Source: Syngnathus acus (lineage: Eukaryota > Chordata > Actinopteri > Syngnathiformes > Syngnathidae). From it: a stretch of DNA of 64,000 nt. A model generated the notes under the pieces. The model saw only the letters and a program-made list of their open reading frames with translations, had not been told where the DNA came from and ran no database searches. The stretch is taken from the NCBI RefSeq assembly GCF_901709675.1, contig NC_051093.1, positions 2,687,053-2,751,052 of the forward strand. Direction: 5' to 3'. The position numbers and the translations under genes are program-made. Position 1 is the first letter of the stretch. Every line of letters begins with the position of its first letter. This document shows, piece by piece, positions 14,331 to 32,175 of this stretch.

Positions 14331-16909
14331 TCCTCCGGTGTTTTTAATTCTTGTGTGTGCTTTTAAAGCGCATTATCATTCTCATCATAGTTGGAGCATT
14401 ATTTGTATTCTTTTCAATCCATTCCAGCGCTTAGCTCCAGGCTAGCCGCCCGTTAGCGAGGCGCCGGCAGGACTTTACGCGTTGCGGCACTTTCCCCAAG
14501 CACAAAGAAGTCAATTTGTCATCCAGTGAAGAGGTTGAACCTTTAATTAAAGTGGAGAGCCGCCACCCGCGCCGCCGCCCTCGCTCCCCCAACCGCCGCC
14601 ATCGGGGCCCCGGCTAAATGTCAGCTGATAAATAACGACAGCGGATGTGAAGAGGAGCTCCCTCCACTCGGGGTATAAAGGTCACGCACATTAGCGGCGT
14701 AAGTGCATATCAATATGTTAAATAGGTTCAATTGTGTACATTGATGAAATGAGCTGATTGCGCGCTGGACCGTTGACTCTCGCAAGAATGTGACATCATT
14801 AAGGTGCCGCGCGATCGGCCCGATCGATGCAAGTGACACTTTGCGAGGGATGCCACGGAAGCGGCTATTAGCAGCCGTTGGCTAATGAGCCGGCCCGCGC
14901 CGCCGCGCGTTCCAGTAGTTTCCCGACCTGCCGCTTTTATGACCCACCTTGACTCAACACAAACAATTGCGAGAAAACTCGTTTTTCTGCTGAGTCGGAA
15001 AAGCAGTTTTGTACTTTCAAACAAGAGCTAGGTTGCCAAATAAGAGGTTGGGTTTCGAGTCAGAGGGTTTCAAAACTGATACCCTAATCTGAAAGAATAG
15101 CTGGAAATAATAATGTATATGGATGCGGAATCTATGCACATTTATTTTTTTAACGTGTTTTTGTTTTGGATAAAAGGTTCAGTAAATTCTTGTAAGGTTT
15201 CCAGTTTTTGATGCCCCCTGCTGTTTTGGCATGCACCTTTTCTCATGCCATCCGTGCCTTCATGCTAATGCGGCTCGTAGGCATGGGCGCTACATCAAAG
15301 CCACCTGTGTAGCATGCACACATTAGCAGCTTGCTGTCAGCCTTAATGAGGCTGCATCCCCTTGACCCTCCCCCTCCCCCCTACAATTAATTGACTCAGG
15401 GAGGGGGGGGGGGGGGCGTGGGGGTCAACGATGCTATTCATCTTCAGTAGATTCAATTTGGTCCTCATTGATTGGCTGCTCGTGTTTGCTCTGGTCAAGC
15501 ATGGCATGTATGCTAGTAGCGTTTCATTGAAAGCCTAATTCAGATTTTACACACAACTTCCAAACATTAACCCTCGTTTGAAACGCCAATCGCGTCTCGC
15601 AAGTTCACCTCATGTTGTTGGACGCGTTTGCTTGATAGTTTGGAGATATTTTTAATTGAATGACGCACATTTGATTCAGGTCGGCCTCCTCCTCGTTGCC
15701 TTTGCCCGAGGCGCCCGGCTGAACTTGCCGGCGGCGGCGCGTTGGCTCCGTGTGAATCTTCGATGCCGTCAAGACGAGCTCGACAGAGAATCTTGGATTG
15801 GCAGCCGTTCACGTCCAACTCACGCAAGGTCAAGTCTTCGGTTTATGTTTTTCTTTGTCATGTTTGTTCAATTCGGCACATTTTATTTTATATATTTTCT
15901 CTTGTACATTTTTGTATTTATTTGACTGGCGTGCGTTTTAATCCTGTTTGTTGTGGGATGCCGTCTCCGTATTCGGCACATATGCCGGCGGAGTTTCCCG
16001 GAGATGAAGCCAGCGGGGCGTCACTTTGTCAGCCGAGCGTTTAATCAGTGAGAGCAAACACACAAAGTGGCGAAAAGGAACGTGTTGCCATGGAGACTAA
16101 TATGCTCACAACTAAAGACGTGGCGAGTGGCATTTAGGAACAAGCCGGGCCCATTGTGGCGGCGCCCGACATAACGAGCCGGCGTGGGAACGGATTTCCG
16201 TGTCAACGACAAACATTTGACAACTGGTGGGGATTCCGCCGCCATCAGAGGCAGGAACTTTCTAGAAGCAACAAAACATCAATTAAAAAATCTTTTGTGG
16301 TTCGACTCACAATAGCGAATTGGCTTCAAGGTCTGAAAGTTTCTCGTTTAGGTAGGAAGAGCGAGGCGCTTTTAATGAACTTTTTATGTTGTCGTCAAAG
16401 ACGAACATTGGCCGCACTTGAACGGCCTTCCTTCGGTGGCGCCGGTTGAAGGTGCTGAACTTTATGTGACGAGGTTGTTCCGCCATCTGATAACGTGTGG
16501 CACTCAATCTGCAGCGTAGGCCGTAAAAGCGAAATAAAGCCGCCAAGCGCCGCTCAGAGGTGACCTTTTATTTTTGCGACGCCGCAAATTAACCAACATC
16601 AACACTTGGCCGCCGGCGTCGGCACCGCGTTCCGCGATCGGAGGTCAAACGGTTGCCCGTTGGATTCGATGCGTATCGGGGAGCTCGGCCGCCGCCGTCA
16701 TCGAACGCCGGGCGGGTGACGCCCCCGTCGCGCACCCGAGGAGGCGTCGATGGGATCGAGTGAGTGTCCGTGCTTATCGCCACAACATCGAGTCACCTTG
16801 TTCTTCTACTTTTGTTCTCAGCCAAAGAGCTCTCAACCTGATGCGCAGCCGATGAAAGCGTCCGTCTGAGGCGGCGTGGCCAGCGTGCTAATTAGCTCCT
16901 CAACATGAT

Positions 16910-17190
16910 TGACTGCGGTGACCAAATTTTGTGAAATCAGATTGTATTGGAATTTGTTATGATAGAGTGAATTGGAATGAATCATCTTGATTCTGAGGAG
17001 AGAGCTGCAACTCATAGCAGCGTAGAGTTTCCTGATTCAATTGAATCTTATATCAGGATTGGAATCAGATTGAAGTGAATCATATCGCTAATTCGTATTA
17101 ACACATCATTGAAGTGCATCGTATTGAGTTGTAATTCGATTGACTAAAATAAATTGTATTGTTTTGAATCATAACCAGACTGAATGATTC
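16910..17190 (+). repeat. Degenerate TTGAATCATAT minisatellite
   Basis: About 280 bp built from imperfect units such as GATTGGAATGAATCAT, TTGAATCTTATATCAG, GATTGAAGTGAATCATAT and TTGAATCATAACCAG. Units are roughly 20-25 bp and strongly diverged. It lies just upstream of the long GT tract. Confidence 0.6.
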
Positions 17191-17350
17191 CAACTGGGTC
17201 ATGATGTCATGGGAGTCAATTATAGATGAGTCATATTACATTCCGAGTGGAAATCGGAGTGCGTATCGTTTTCCTTGCACCGCATCTCTGCTTGCTGTTT
17301 GGTCAGAGAGGACCAATGACGGATATGGACGGAAGGTAAGAACACAAGCC

Positions 17351-23379
<6,029 letters not shown>

Positions 23380-23640
23380 CTCCCAAAGTGGACTGAAACG
23401 GATTCACATTGGACCAGAACATCCCAAAGTGGATTGAAATGCCCTTCAAATGTGATTAAAAAAAAATTGAATGTTGTCTTGGTGACACAGAATGTTCCCA
23501 GAGTTGACAAAAATGTTCTAAAGCCAGAAAAAAAATTCTCAAAAGAAAGGTCCTAAATGCCCAACAGACACAACAATGTTCCCAACGACCAAAAAGCAAA
23601 ATAAATGGAGCAAAGTGTTCTAAATTGGCTCACAATGTCC
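23380..23640 (+). repeat. Degenerate 21-bp minisatellite, block 1
   Basis: Diverged copies of a unit close to AAAGTGGACCAGAATGTTCC, for example CAAAGTGGACTGAAACGGATT, TTGGACCAGAACATCC and CAAAGTGGATTGAAATGCCC. It is the first of at least five blocks of this family in the window. Confidence 0.65.
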
Positions 23641-24440
23641 CTATAGTTGGGCTTTTAAGAATATAGTAATCCATAAATTAACATATCAAATGCCATAACT
23701 TTGAAAGGTGATGACGATGCCGAATGTGGCGCACAACAGGAAGACTCCGAGACATCGGAGGTGTGCCTTTATACTCCTTCCATATTTTTTTAATCGACTG
23801 GAACTGAAAGATTGATTTATGCTCCGTTCTTGCATGCGTGCATCTTGCTCAACATGCAGAAGACGCTCGGACGGCATCGTCGGGCTGGAAACGAAGTCCC
23901 AGAACCAGTCGACAACAATAACTTGAAAAGTCCGATTTGAAAGTTGCAAAGTACAGACTAGCAGGAGAGGCTTCGGTGGTGGCTGCTTGCTCATTCGAAG
24001 CACCTGTGCGCTCAGGTGAGCAGCGTGAGGGCTGAGCCAATCATAGAGCAGGATGGAACTGAGAATTTCTTTCTTGTAATATATGTTTCAATTATGTTTT
24101 TTTCTGTTTTTAATGTTTTAGTCTTGAAAATCTTCACTTTACCACAACAATTGTTACTACATTATAACCTATAGAATGTCTCCGAACACTGCTTTGTATT
24201 TTAACTAAAACTACGTTTCTTTATTAAAAAAAAAAGTGTCGTACACACAGACGTATAAGGGTGACTAAATGAGAGCAGATGCGCCGTAACGACAAGTAAT
24301 GCGATGCATCGTGTCCTGACCTCCATTAGGAGGCGCTGCGTGTGGACCAGCCAATCGATGGGAGACCGCCGCCGCCCCGCCCCTCCTCCGCCGGCAGCTC
24401 ATAAAAGACCATTTGCGATGCACGTGCACACATTGAGTGG

Positions 24441-24443
<3 letters not shown>

Positions 24444-24492
<49 letters not shown>
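24444..24492 (+). repeat. GA microsatellite
   Basis: About 24 GA dinucleotides. Confidence 0.96.
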
Positions 24493-24744
24493 CCGCCAAA
24501 TCTAAATGCTAATGGCTTCCTTCCAGAGCCTCAACAACCTGAACACTCAGCTGGCTGGCTGGCATCCATTTCAACTTAACACAACATTTTATACTCTACG
24601 ATGAGGACTAGGACCCGGAATAATCCTGTGTAATAAAACTATTTATTGTTGTTTTTTTATTGCTTAATAAAGTAGAATGACTTTAATAAGGTCTAGCAGA
24701 CCCATAACAGAGAGGGAACTTGAATAAAGTAGTTTAGTGGACCA

Positions 24745-25022
24745 AGATGCTGACAAAGTGGAATCGAATCTTCCCAAAGTGGACTAGAATGCACTCAATG
24801 TGATCCAGAATGTTCACACGTGGTCTAGAACATTTCCAAAGTGGAGCAAAATAACCTCCAAGTGGACTCGCCCAATTAGACTCGTTTGTGCTAAAGTGGC
24901 TCAAAATGTACTTCAAGTGGACCACGACGTTCCAAAAGTGAAGCAAAATGCTCTCACGGTGGACCAGAATTCCGCCGTAGTGGACTATAATGTTCTCAAA
25001 GCAGACCAGAATGTTGCAGCTT
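24745..25022 (+). repeat. 21-bp minisatellite, block 2 (best preserved)
   Basis: At least twelve copies of a unit near AAAGTGGACCAGAATGTTCCC. The plus-strand translation between about 24,890 and 25,020 repeats every seven residues (units like KVKQNAL, TVDQNSA, VVDYNVL, KADQNVA), which fixes the period at 21 bp. Both strands stay largely open, giving spurious reading frames. I see no splice sites or homologue that would make it a gene. Confidence 0.75.
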
Positions 25023-25414
25023 AGTGTTTCCACGGCAACAGCGATGCAAAGGCAAAGGTCGTACCAGGCAGGGAATCAATAAAAAGTCTGCCAAGAAGGT
25101 GAAGAAGGTCGCAAAGAAAGATTTTATGCAAAGCAGCTGGAACGTCCATTATTCAGTCGTCCACCACTTTACCGCTTGGCTGCCGAGTCGACTCGACAGC
25201 GTCATGAGCTGCCACGTTCGCTGAATGAATAAGGATGATTCATCAATAACACGCTCGGCGACTGCTGCTTCGGCAAACTTTGATTGACTCGCGCCAGCAA
25301 ATTCCAGCATTGCCTGTACATACTTGAAATCGAGACAATGCGCACTACACGAACACAAGCACCACTTAATGATGCCTGCATCCGCAAACTTGATTATAAC
25401 CGCCAACACGTCAA

Positions 25415-26000
25415 CAAAAATGGACAAAAAAGTGGACTACAACGTGCCAAAGTGGGACAAATGTTTTCTGAGCGAAGCAGAACGTCTAATAAGCGGATAT
25501 GAGCATTCCCAAAGCACACCACAAAAATTGCAAAAGAGGATCACAATGCTCTTAAAATGGATTTGAATGATCCCAAAGTGAAATGTTCAAAGTGGACGGA
25601 AATGTTCAAAAGTAGATCACGAGTCCTCGAAATGAACCAGAATACAGTGATCCCTCGCTACTTTGCGGTTCGTTTATCAAGTGATTCAATTTCATGTCCT
25701 CAAGTGAATAAATTGTTCCTAGCATGGGCCGGAAAGTGTACAAAATCATTCCATAGTGGACCAGAATCTTCCAACGTGGACTGGAATGTCCCTAAAGGCG
25801 CCAAACTCTTTCCATAAGTGGATCGAAATGTTCCCAAAGCGCACGAAAAGGTTCCAAAGTGAACTGAAATATCCTGGAAGTAAACTGGAATCTTCCCAAA
25901 GAAATGTCCAAAGAATGGACTCGTGTCCCTAAAGTGGAGTGAAATGTTTTGAAAATGGAGTGGAATGTCCTGAAAGTTGATGAAGGACTTCCTTCAAGTT
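25415..26000 (+). repeat. 21-bp minisatellite, block 3, interrupted
   Basis: Copies such as AAAGTGGACTACAACGTGCC, AAAGTGGACGGAAATGTTC, ATAGTGGACCAGAATCTTCC and AACGTGGACTGGAATGTCCC, more diverged than block 2. A pogo-like transposon fragment interrupts the block near 25,646. A few more units continue at 26,620-26,740. Confidence 0.65.
25646..25690 (+). mobile_element. Fragment of a pogo/Tigger-like MITE
   Basis: The stretch beginning CAGTGATCCCTCGCTACTTT closely matches the end of the complete small element at 49,019-49,351. Only one end is recognisable; the rest is minisatellite sequence. It is a relic inserted in, or captured by, the repeat block. Confidence 0.5.
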
Positions 26001-26049
26001 GTAAAAATGTGTGTGGTAAGCTGCAGCAGCTATTAATTAGCACAAATAT

Positions 26050-28354
26050 CAACTGGTGAAAAGGCTCAACGTAATGAGAGACCATAAAATCGAAAGTCAT
26101 TTGACTAAAATGACATAAAAAGTCAAATTACGAGAAGGGAATCGTTGAAAATGGAGGAATTTCCACTTTTATTGAGAAGGTGAAATGAAACGCATCGACA
26201 CTTTCAAGCTGTTCGCCGGGATGCGAGGAAAACAACCATCAGCTTGTTTGAGGGGCTAGAAAAAACCGAACGTCGTTGTTCCATCGCCTTCTTGGTTTTG
26301 ACTTTTTTGTTTTGCACTGTGGAAATTCCAAAAGTCAAAACTGGAAACGGACCTCCGTGCAGGTGGCCGGCGTGTTAGCGTCAGGCCCGTCCAATCATTC
26401 TTTGGGATCAAACAAAGGACTTTTCAAGGAGACTGAAATGCCCCCATTGATTGGTCGCCCCGCTTTGAAGCCCGCCACCCCCCACCCCAACACACATACG
26501 CGCCACCCGATCGATAGCGGCAAGATAAGCAGCCGTCGTGATGACGGCATGCTCTCACCTGAGCGGCTCGCTCAGGCCCAATCCGTCGAGGAAGAGACAG
26601 GGGGATGGCCAAATATCCCCTGAGTGGAGAACAATGTCCCTAAAATGGAGGAGAATTTTCAAAAAGGGGACTAATATGACTTAGAAGTGGATTTGAATTT
26701 AAACTTCTCAAAACGTCCTGTAATTGGACCAGAATGTTCCTGCAATGGTTCGGTGACCGAGTGAATTTCCGCTCTTTTTTTTGCCTGCAAAGTGCAAAAG
26801 TAAGAAAAATAGAAAGTGTTGCGAGACGAAATGAGCGTCCTCGCCTCTTCAATTACTTCCCGTGTGAGGTGTAATGGCCGCCAATGAGATAGGCCGCCCG
26901 GTCGTTCGCTTCACATCTCAGTCGTCCTCATAGAATTTTTTTTCTATTTAGTGAAAGCGAGCCGTCTTTGTGGACGTGTTAAATGGAGCAAAAAAAAAAG
27001 GAAAATAAAGTTAAGCGGGCAGCGGCGCTGATCTAATAGGGAGACGAAAGCGCTCGCTCCGTTTTATTGGCGAGCTAAAAGCGGCAGACAGGCTAAGGTG
27101 CTAATGGACTTTGGGGACAAAATGGTGCGGCAAATGAGGCACAAATGTGAGCCATTCTGCGCTAACGGATAGTTTGAAGCTGAAAGGAAGCGCCCGGCTC
27201 CTTCAATCGGCTCCAAACGTCTGAATGATTATTTCAAAGACAGACAAAAGTGAGCATTGGATCAGCAAGCTGACTAGCTTAGCTTCCAAGATTCAGGCTA
27301 ACATCCTCAAGCTAATTTAAACCATTATCTACTAGCTATTATCTATAATCTTCAGGCTAAGAACTTCATGCTAACAATGTCTCTCTTTAAAGCCTGGTAC
27401 ACATAGATTTTTCAAACTTTTTGAAAACTTTTTTAATCTGTTACAAGATAAAAATGGGTATTGAACTCTTTTGGTCATACTTTTTGTCTTCATGTGTGTA
27501 TCAGGCTTAACGTAATCTTCAGGCAAATGTAAATTTGTAGCAAACATTGACTTCTCTCTGATATTGACCTACCATCACCTTCAATCTCAAAATCTGTAAA
27601 CTAACAAAATTCTCAGTGAATATCTCAGATCCAAAGCCTTCCGACTCCAGCCAAACCTTCCCTTCAGAAGACCCACGAGAGCATTTTCTCCTTCATGAAC
27701 TGAGTGGTTATCGACGAGCTCCGCCATTAAACATTTAGCAGCCGCGCTAGCTGGCGGGGAAAAAAAAACAAAAAATGATGTGAAGCCGACACCGCGGTTG
27801 ACCTTGCGGAGGTCGTATGAAAGGAACGCGGCGGCTGTAATTGAGCCAGAGGGGACGGCGGCAGCGGCACGGCCTGGCCTCCTACGCCAGCGTATTGATG
27901 ATCAGCGCTGGTTACCCGCCGCCACCCGATCGATCGTGGCCGACAAGTAACCGGGGCTCGCTTCTGCGCTGACATGAAAAAAAACACCCGGCGAGAAACC
28001 ATCGACTTTCCTCCAATTACGGCGCACCATGGTCAACAAACACGAGGACAAGTCGACATGTTTGATTCATGAAACTTGAGTCGGCGTTGCCAATGTCGTT
28101 TGCTTGCTTTGCTAAATGATGCTGCTATTGCACCACGAGCTAATAGAATCGTGGTTCTCCACACTTGTGCTCCAAGAACCAACTAAAAAGATATTTTGCT
28201 GCCAGAGTACAACCAAAATGACCAACATTCAAATAGAGTAGTGTAGAAGAAGTCTTATTCCTAAAAAGTATTTTCAGCATTCGAGAATTTGTAAAGGATT
28301 TTTTTAGTCGTCCATTATTTGCAAAATAATTACCTATTTGCTGTTTCTGTGCTC
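26050..28354. other. Non-coding block, no gene recognised
   Basis: No coding exon was recognised. Near 27,285-27,560 there is a loose repetition of CTTCAGGCTAA and CATGCTAAC words. Confidence 0.5.
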
Positions 28355-28640
28355 AGGCCAAAGCTAAAATAGTCAAATCAATCTACCTAAATGATTTTAA
28401 AATTCTGTGAAATTTTCAAAAATACAATTTAATATTATTTTTTATTCAAACTAATTTCAAAATTAAAATATTTTAAAATATGGCAATGTATTCACTTATT
28501 AATTTATTAGCCATTTTTATATTATTTTAGAACATTTAAATTATCAAAACATTCTAATATTTGAAAATTAAAGATATACCGCAAACATTAACAATTTAAA
28601 AAGTGCAGAATTCAAATAAATGAATAAATACATCACTGAA
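28355..28640. other. AT-rich island
   Basis: About 280 bp of very AT-rich sequence (AAATTATTTTAAAAT-type words on both strands) inside otherwise GC-balanced DNA. Matrix attachment or a decayed AT-rich transposon are possible; the sequence does not decide. Confidence 0.45.
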
Positions 28641-29002
28641 TATATTTTATCAACACAATAAAACCCTGCCCACGCAAAATCATTGTCTCCTTCCAAAACA
28701 CTCTTGCGCTCCCGAACAACCAAAACAAAACCCGAAAACGTCTCCTGAGGTCCATCCCAACTGTAATCCACGCATGACATCACGCGGTCACTCCAAGCGC
28801 ACCTTCATCTTCAACCGCATCTCAGGAGCGACACTATAAATGTGACGTTCCAAAACAAAAATGACCAAAGAGCCGAGCTCTTTCTTCACTCGTGTTTGTA
28901 AACAACTTTGACTTCAACATTCAGCCAAGTGTGACAGAGACAACTTGGCAACAACCGCATCCTCGAACGCAGCGCGCGCGCACGTGTGTGTGTTATACTT
29001 AC

Positions 29003-29290
29003 AGTTGATGCTCGGCACTCGTCAGCACTTCTACTTCTTCTTCTGTCCTGTCCACGTTGCTCCGGCAAGACAAAAAGTCCTCTTCGGACCGCACGGTGTG
29101 AGAAGGAAGAGGACAAAAAGGAAAAAAGAGGATGAGGATGAGAAGATGCTCTGGTGGAAGGCGAGAGAGAGAGAAAGAGAGAGAGATGATGAGGGAGGAA
29201 GAGGAGAGCGAGCGCTGTCCTGCGATTGGTCAGTCAATGGCGTTGTAGAGGTAGAGGGGACGTCTGTCTTGACCAAGTCAATCCTTCATA
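29003..29290 (-). promoter_or_regulatory. Candidate minus-strand promoter and first exon
   Basis: Read on the minus strand, a TATA-like GGTATATGAAGG lies at about 29,283-29,295. About 250 bp downstream, past a pyrimidine-rich stretch, a full-consensus splice donor (AACT followed by GTAAGTATA) ends the putative exon at 29,003. The sequence between has no long conserved protein, as expected of a 5' untranslated exon. In human, RBFOX3 lies beside ENPP7 and is transcribed away from it, so an rbfox3 first exon would fall about here in this orientation. The identity is inference, and chance occurrence of a donor is not excluded. Confidence 0.22.
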
Positions 29291-29365
29291 TACCAGTCAG
29301 ATGGTGACCGCATAAATGGAGCCGCGCGAGGAGCTCGCATTCCGATGCTCCTTTCGCGACCGGGA

Positions 29366-29368
<3 letters not shown>

Positions 29369-29439
<71 letters not shown>
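29369..29439 (+). repeat. GA microsatellite, ~35 units
   Basis: Uninterrupted GA run, CT on the minus strand, about 75 bp upstream of the candidate minus-strand TATA-like element. A shorter GA-rich patch lies at 29,163-29,190. Confidence 0.96.
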
Positions 29440-29442
<3 letters not shown>

Positions 29443-29863
29443 GCGGAATAGAGCGATAGACTGTATGAGAAGAAAAAACAGATAGAGATTGAAAGAAAAA
29501 GGACTTAGAGCGAGAAAAATTTCAATTCAAAACGGCAGAGTTGCTCTGTCTTTTCGGGCGTGGATTCTTCTTTGTGGCTCTCCCCAAGTCGAGCATATGT
29601 CAAGTCAAACTGGCTTCACAAGCTGAATGTACACAATTTCCAAAAAGTACCAATTCTAAAAAATTGATTGAAGTACAATCACAAATTACTTGCCATTTGT
29701 TATTTCCACAATTACGGCACAGAAATGATGGTCAGCTAAGTCCAAATTGCCGCCCTCAAAATATCCTGAGAGGAAGTGGACTGACTTGCTGCGTGGAGGG
29801 TGTGAAGACTCTGCAGACAACACCCAGTGTCATAGTTTCCCCTCATTAAGGTCCTGCCCGCTC

Positions 29864-29950
<87 letters not shown>

Positions 29951-29963
29951 ACGCACACACACA
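29864..29963 (+). repeat. CA microsatellite
   Basis: About 45-50 CA units with GCACAC interruptions near the right end. A second weaker CA/GC-rich patch is at 30,518-30,570. Confidence 0.96.
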
Positions 29964-30674
29964 GTGGCAGGAATCCCATCTTCGTCCTCTTCACTCCAGC
30001 AAATTCAATTAAAAAGAGAAATTGGCAATTAGATGAGTGTTATGATGGTGTAACAATCATCTCATCGCTCATTCATTGGCTCGCTTTGCCCTCGGGGCGG
30101 TGGGGGGGTGTTCTTCAGGCTGGCGGGGGGGGGGCGTGTTGGTCATGACATTGGTCATCAAGTCATGTGACACACGTTAAATATGACAAACACTTCCCCT
30201 CTTGATTGAATGAAGTCGATGCCATTTGGTTAATGAAGTGTAGGGCGGGGGGCGGGGCTAAGCCAAGAGCGACACGTGTCGTCTGACGAGAGGGCCGAGG
30301 GTCACGTTGTCCTCGGAATGTTTGTCAATCGTTAACTGTATTTACATCTGCGTTGTGCTAGGGGGCGCTAGAGTGAAGAATAGACCAAAACAAAGAAGGC
30401 ATCATTAAAACGTAAACCCGTGCTATTGCAGTGATGATGTCATCAATGTGGGGTCCTAGAAGTATGACATCATCGAGCACTGTGAGGGTACGTATAATGT
30501 CCTCGGATTGCCACATCCACACACACGCGGGCGCACACACACGCACACACACAGTCGCGCACACACACACTCGTTTAGCACTTTTGCAGGCAGATTTCCC
30601 CCAGAGGGCAGACATCACTTCTTGTTGCCATGACGGGAGGACACAAGGGGCCCACAACTCAAAAAGCGGCAGTT

Positions 30675-31325
30675 TGGCCAAAGTATTGGGACACCTGAAA
30701 GGGGAAGAAAATGGGGAGTCGGTTCATCAAGAGGACAAAGAAACCAACAGGAAGTGAAAAAGTGAGGTTGTGGGTTTGGGGCACACGAGGAGTGAAAATG
30801 GAGCACTTGGACAAATGTTTTGGGACAGTAGATTTTTCATCTTTGGCAGAATCCTCACTCTCACGCTGTGTCTCCAAATGTCTTCCTCCTCATCACCTCA
30901 GCAGCACTTTCCCCTCATCTTCACCGGCCGCACATCAAAGTGTCTCTGCACTTTTCTTACATTCCACGTCAGCCAAGTGTGTTTTTTTTGTTGTCATCAT
31001 GAGCCTCTTTTTTCCACATAATTGATTTGCACATTGACTTTGGTGCGAGCGTCGAGTGGCTTGAAAGCGTCCTAGTGGGCCATCAGGTGTGATTTTCCAC
31101 TTCAGACATCTTTTGGGGGGGGGGCGGGAATGGCCTCAAATTGGCCAGCATGGCAGCTGGCGGCTCAGCTCCACTCCTCAACTGCCCAAAAGTGCATAAA
31201 ATGGAGACACTCGTTCCCACAGACAAAAGTATTGGGACACACAGGAAGCGACCGTGTGGAGTTTAGCCTTAAGAAATGTGGGGAGTAGGTAAAGTTATTG
31301 GGACAAAAGTATTGGGACAGATACA
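30675..31325 (+). repeat. Scattered AAAGTATTGGGACA units
   Basis: The word AAAGTATTGGGACA recurs near 30,678, 31,227 and 31,304, with TTTTGGGACAGTA (30,816) and AGTTATTGGGACA (31,290) variants. Between them lies unrelated sequence and a G run near 31,117. Spacing is irregular. They may be remnants of a transposon end or of a minisatellite. Confidence 0.5.
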
Positions 31326-31904
31326 GACTGATTGATGGAGTACATGCTGAAGATCTATAATCCGACGTTCACGGACGATTTGTCGGCGTTGAGAAATCCA
31401 AAGCCACTGGTTGAAGAAGTCGAGGGTTAAAGCGGCAGCCAGTGTAAATGAGCGAAAAGTCTCCCTGTGTGTGTTTTCTTTTAATCAGCCGGCACTTCCA
31501 TTATGCCGCAAAGCGCTCAACATTCTTTTGATATTCAAACATTTGGAAGCGACGGCGCGTCGCCACGGCAACTCCGCCGCCAAAGCGCGGAGCCTTGACA
31601 TCGCGCCGAGCATAGAAGGCGCCGCGACACATGAAAAGCAGCTTTTGTTGCTTCTGCTTCTCGGAACGACTTCAATTATTGCCGCTTTTCGCACGAAGCC
31701 ACTTGGGTGCAAAGTCGCACCAACTTTTGATTATGGAAGCGCAGAGTCATTTGTTGCAATTGCGTGAACTGCGTTTTGGTTGATCGCACGTGGCCTTCAA
31801 CTGTTTTGTTTTTTCCTCATTGTTCATCTCAGGCCAAAATAAATGGAAAATATTTCAAATAAAATTGGACTTCTCGCATTGCCAGATGTGTTTTGGTCTC
31901 CACC

Positions 31905-32175
31905 TTGACAAGACCCACAAAAAAAAGTCTCCGCAAGTTATCACAAAAAAGACATAGGAATTCAGCCACGATGGTTTGAAGCGGCCGTTTCAGGCTCGTT
32001 TTGTCCATCTATTGAAAGTTCAGCCCCCTACTCGATCCCCTTTTGGCGACATGACATTTAGTAGATATCACTCTCATGAGTAGACCCACAAAAAACATTC
32101 TGGCCAAAGAGACCCCAGAGGTCTGCCCTTCTGGTTTAAAGATGATTTTTTTTTCCCCATTTTCAGGTGTCCTTC
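31905..32175 (+). repeat. Second partial pair of the ~172-bp repeat
   Basis: AGACCCACAAAAAA starts at 31,911 and 32,082, a period of 171 bp. The block also has AAAGTTCAGCCCCCTA and CGACATGACATTTAGTAGA, which correspond to AAAATTCAGCCCCC and CAACATGAAATTTGGT in the copy at 14,058. The matching period and block order show common origin. Confidence 0.65.

Larger units (their letters stand above)
10007..16909. other. Non-coding block with scattered small repeats
   Basis: No gene was recognised. The stretch contains many GCTAA/TTAGC words (clusters near 11,220-11,250 and 11,410-11,445), a CA microsatellite, a 172-bp repeat pair and a G run near 15,400. A CTCF-like core in reverse orientation (GGCGCCACCTACTG) lies at 13,399-13,412. 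Confidence 0.55.

Noticed and set aside
24734-25033. Minus-strand open frame of 99 codons with periodic His/Ile/Leu content
   Set aside because: Product of the 21-bp minisatellite. A multiple-of-three period keeps frames open without selection.
29747-30148. Open frame with a His-Thr tract
   Set aside because: CA microsatellite translation.
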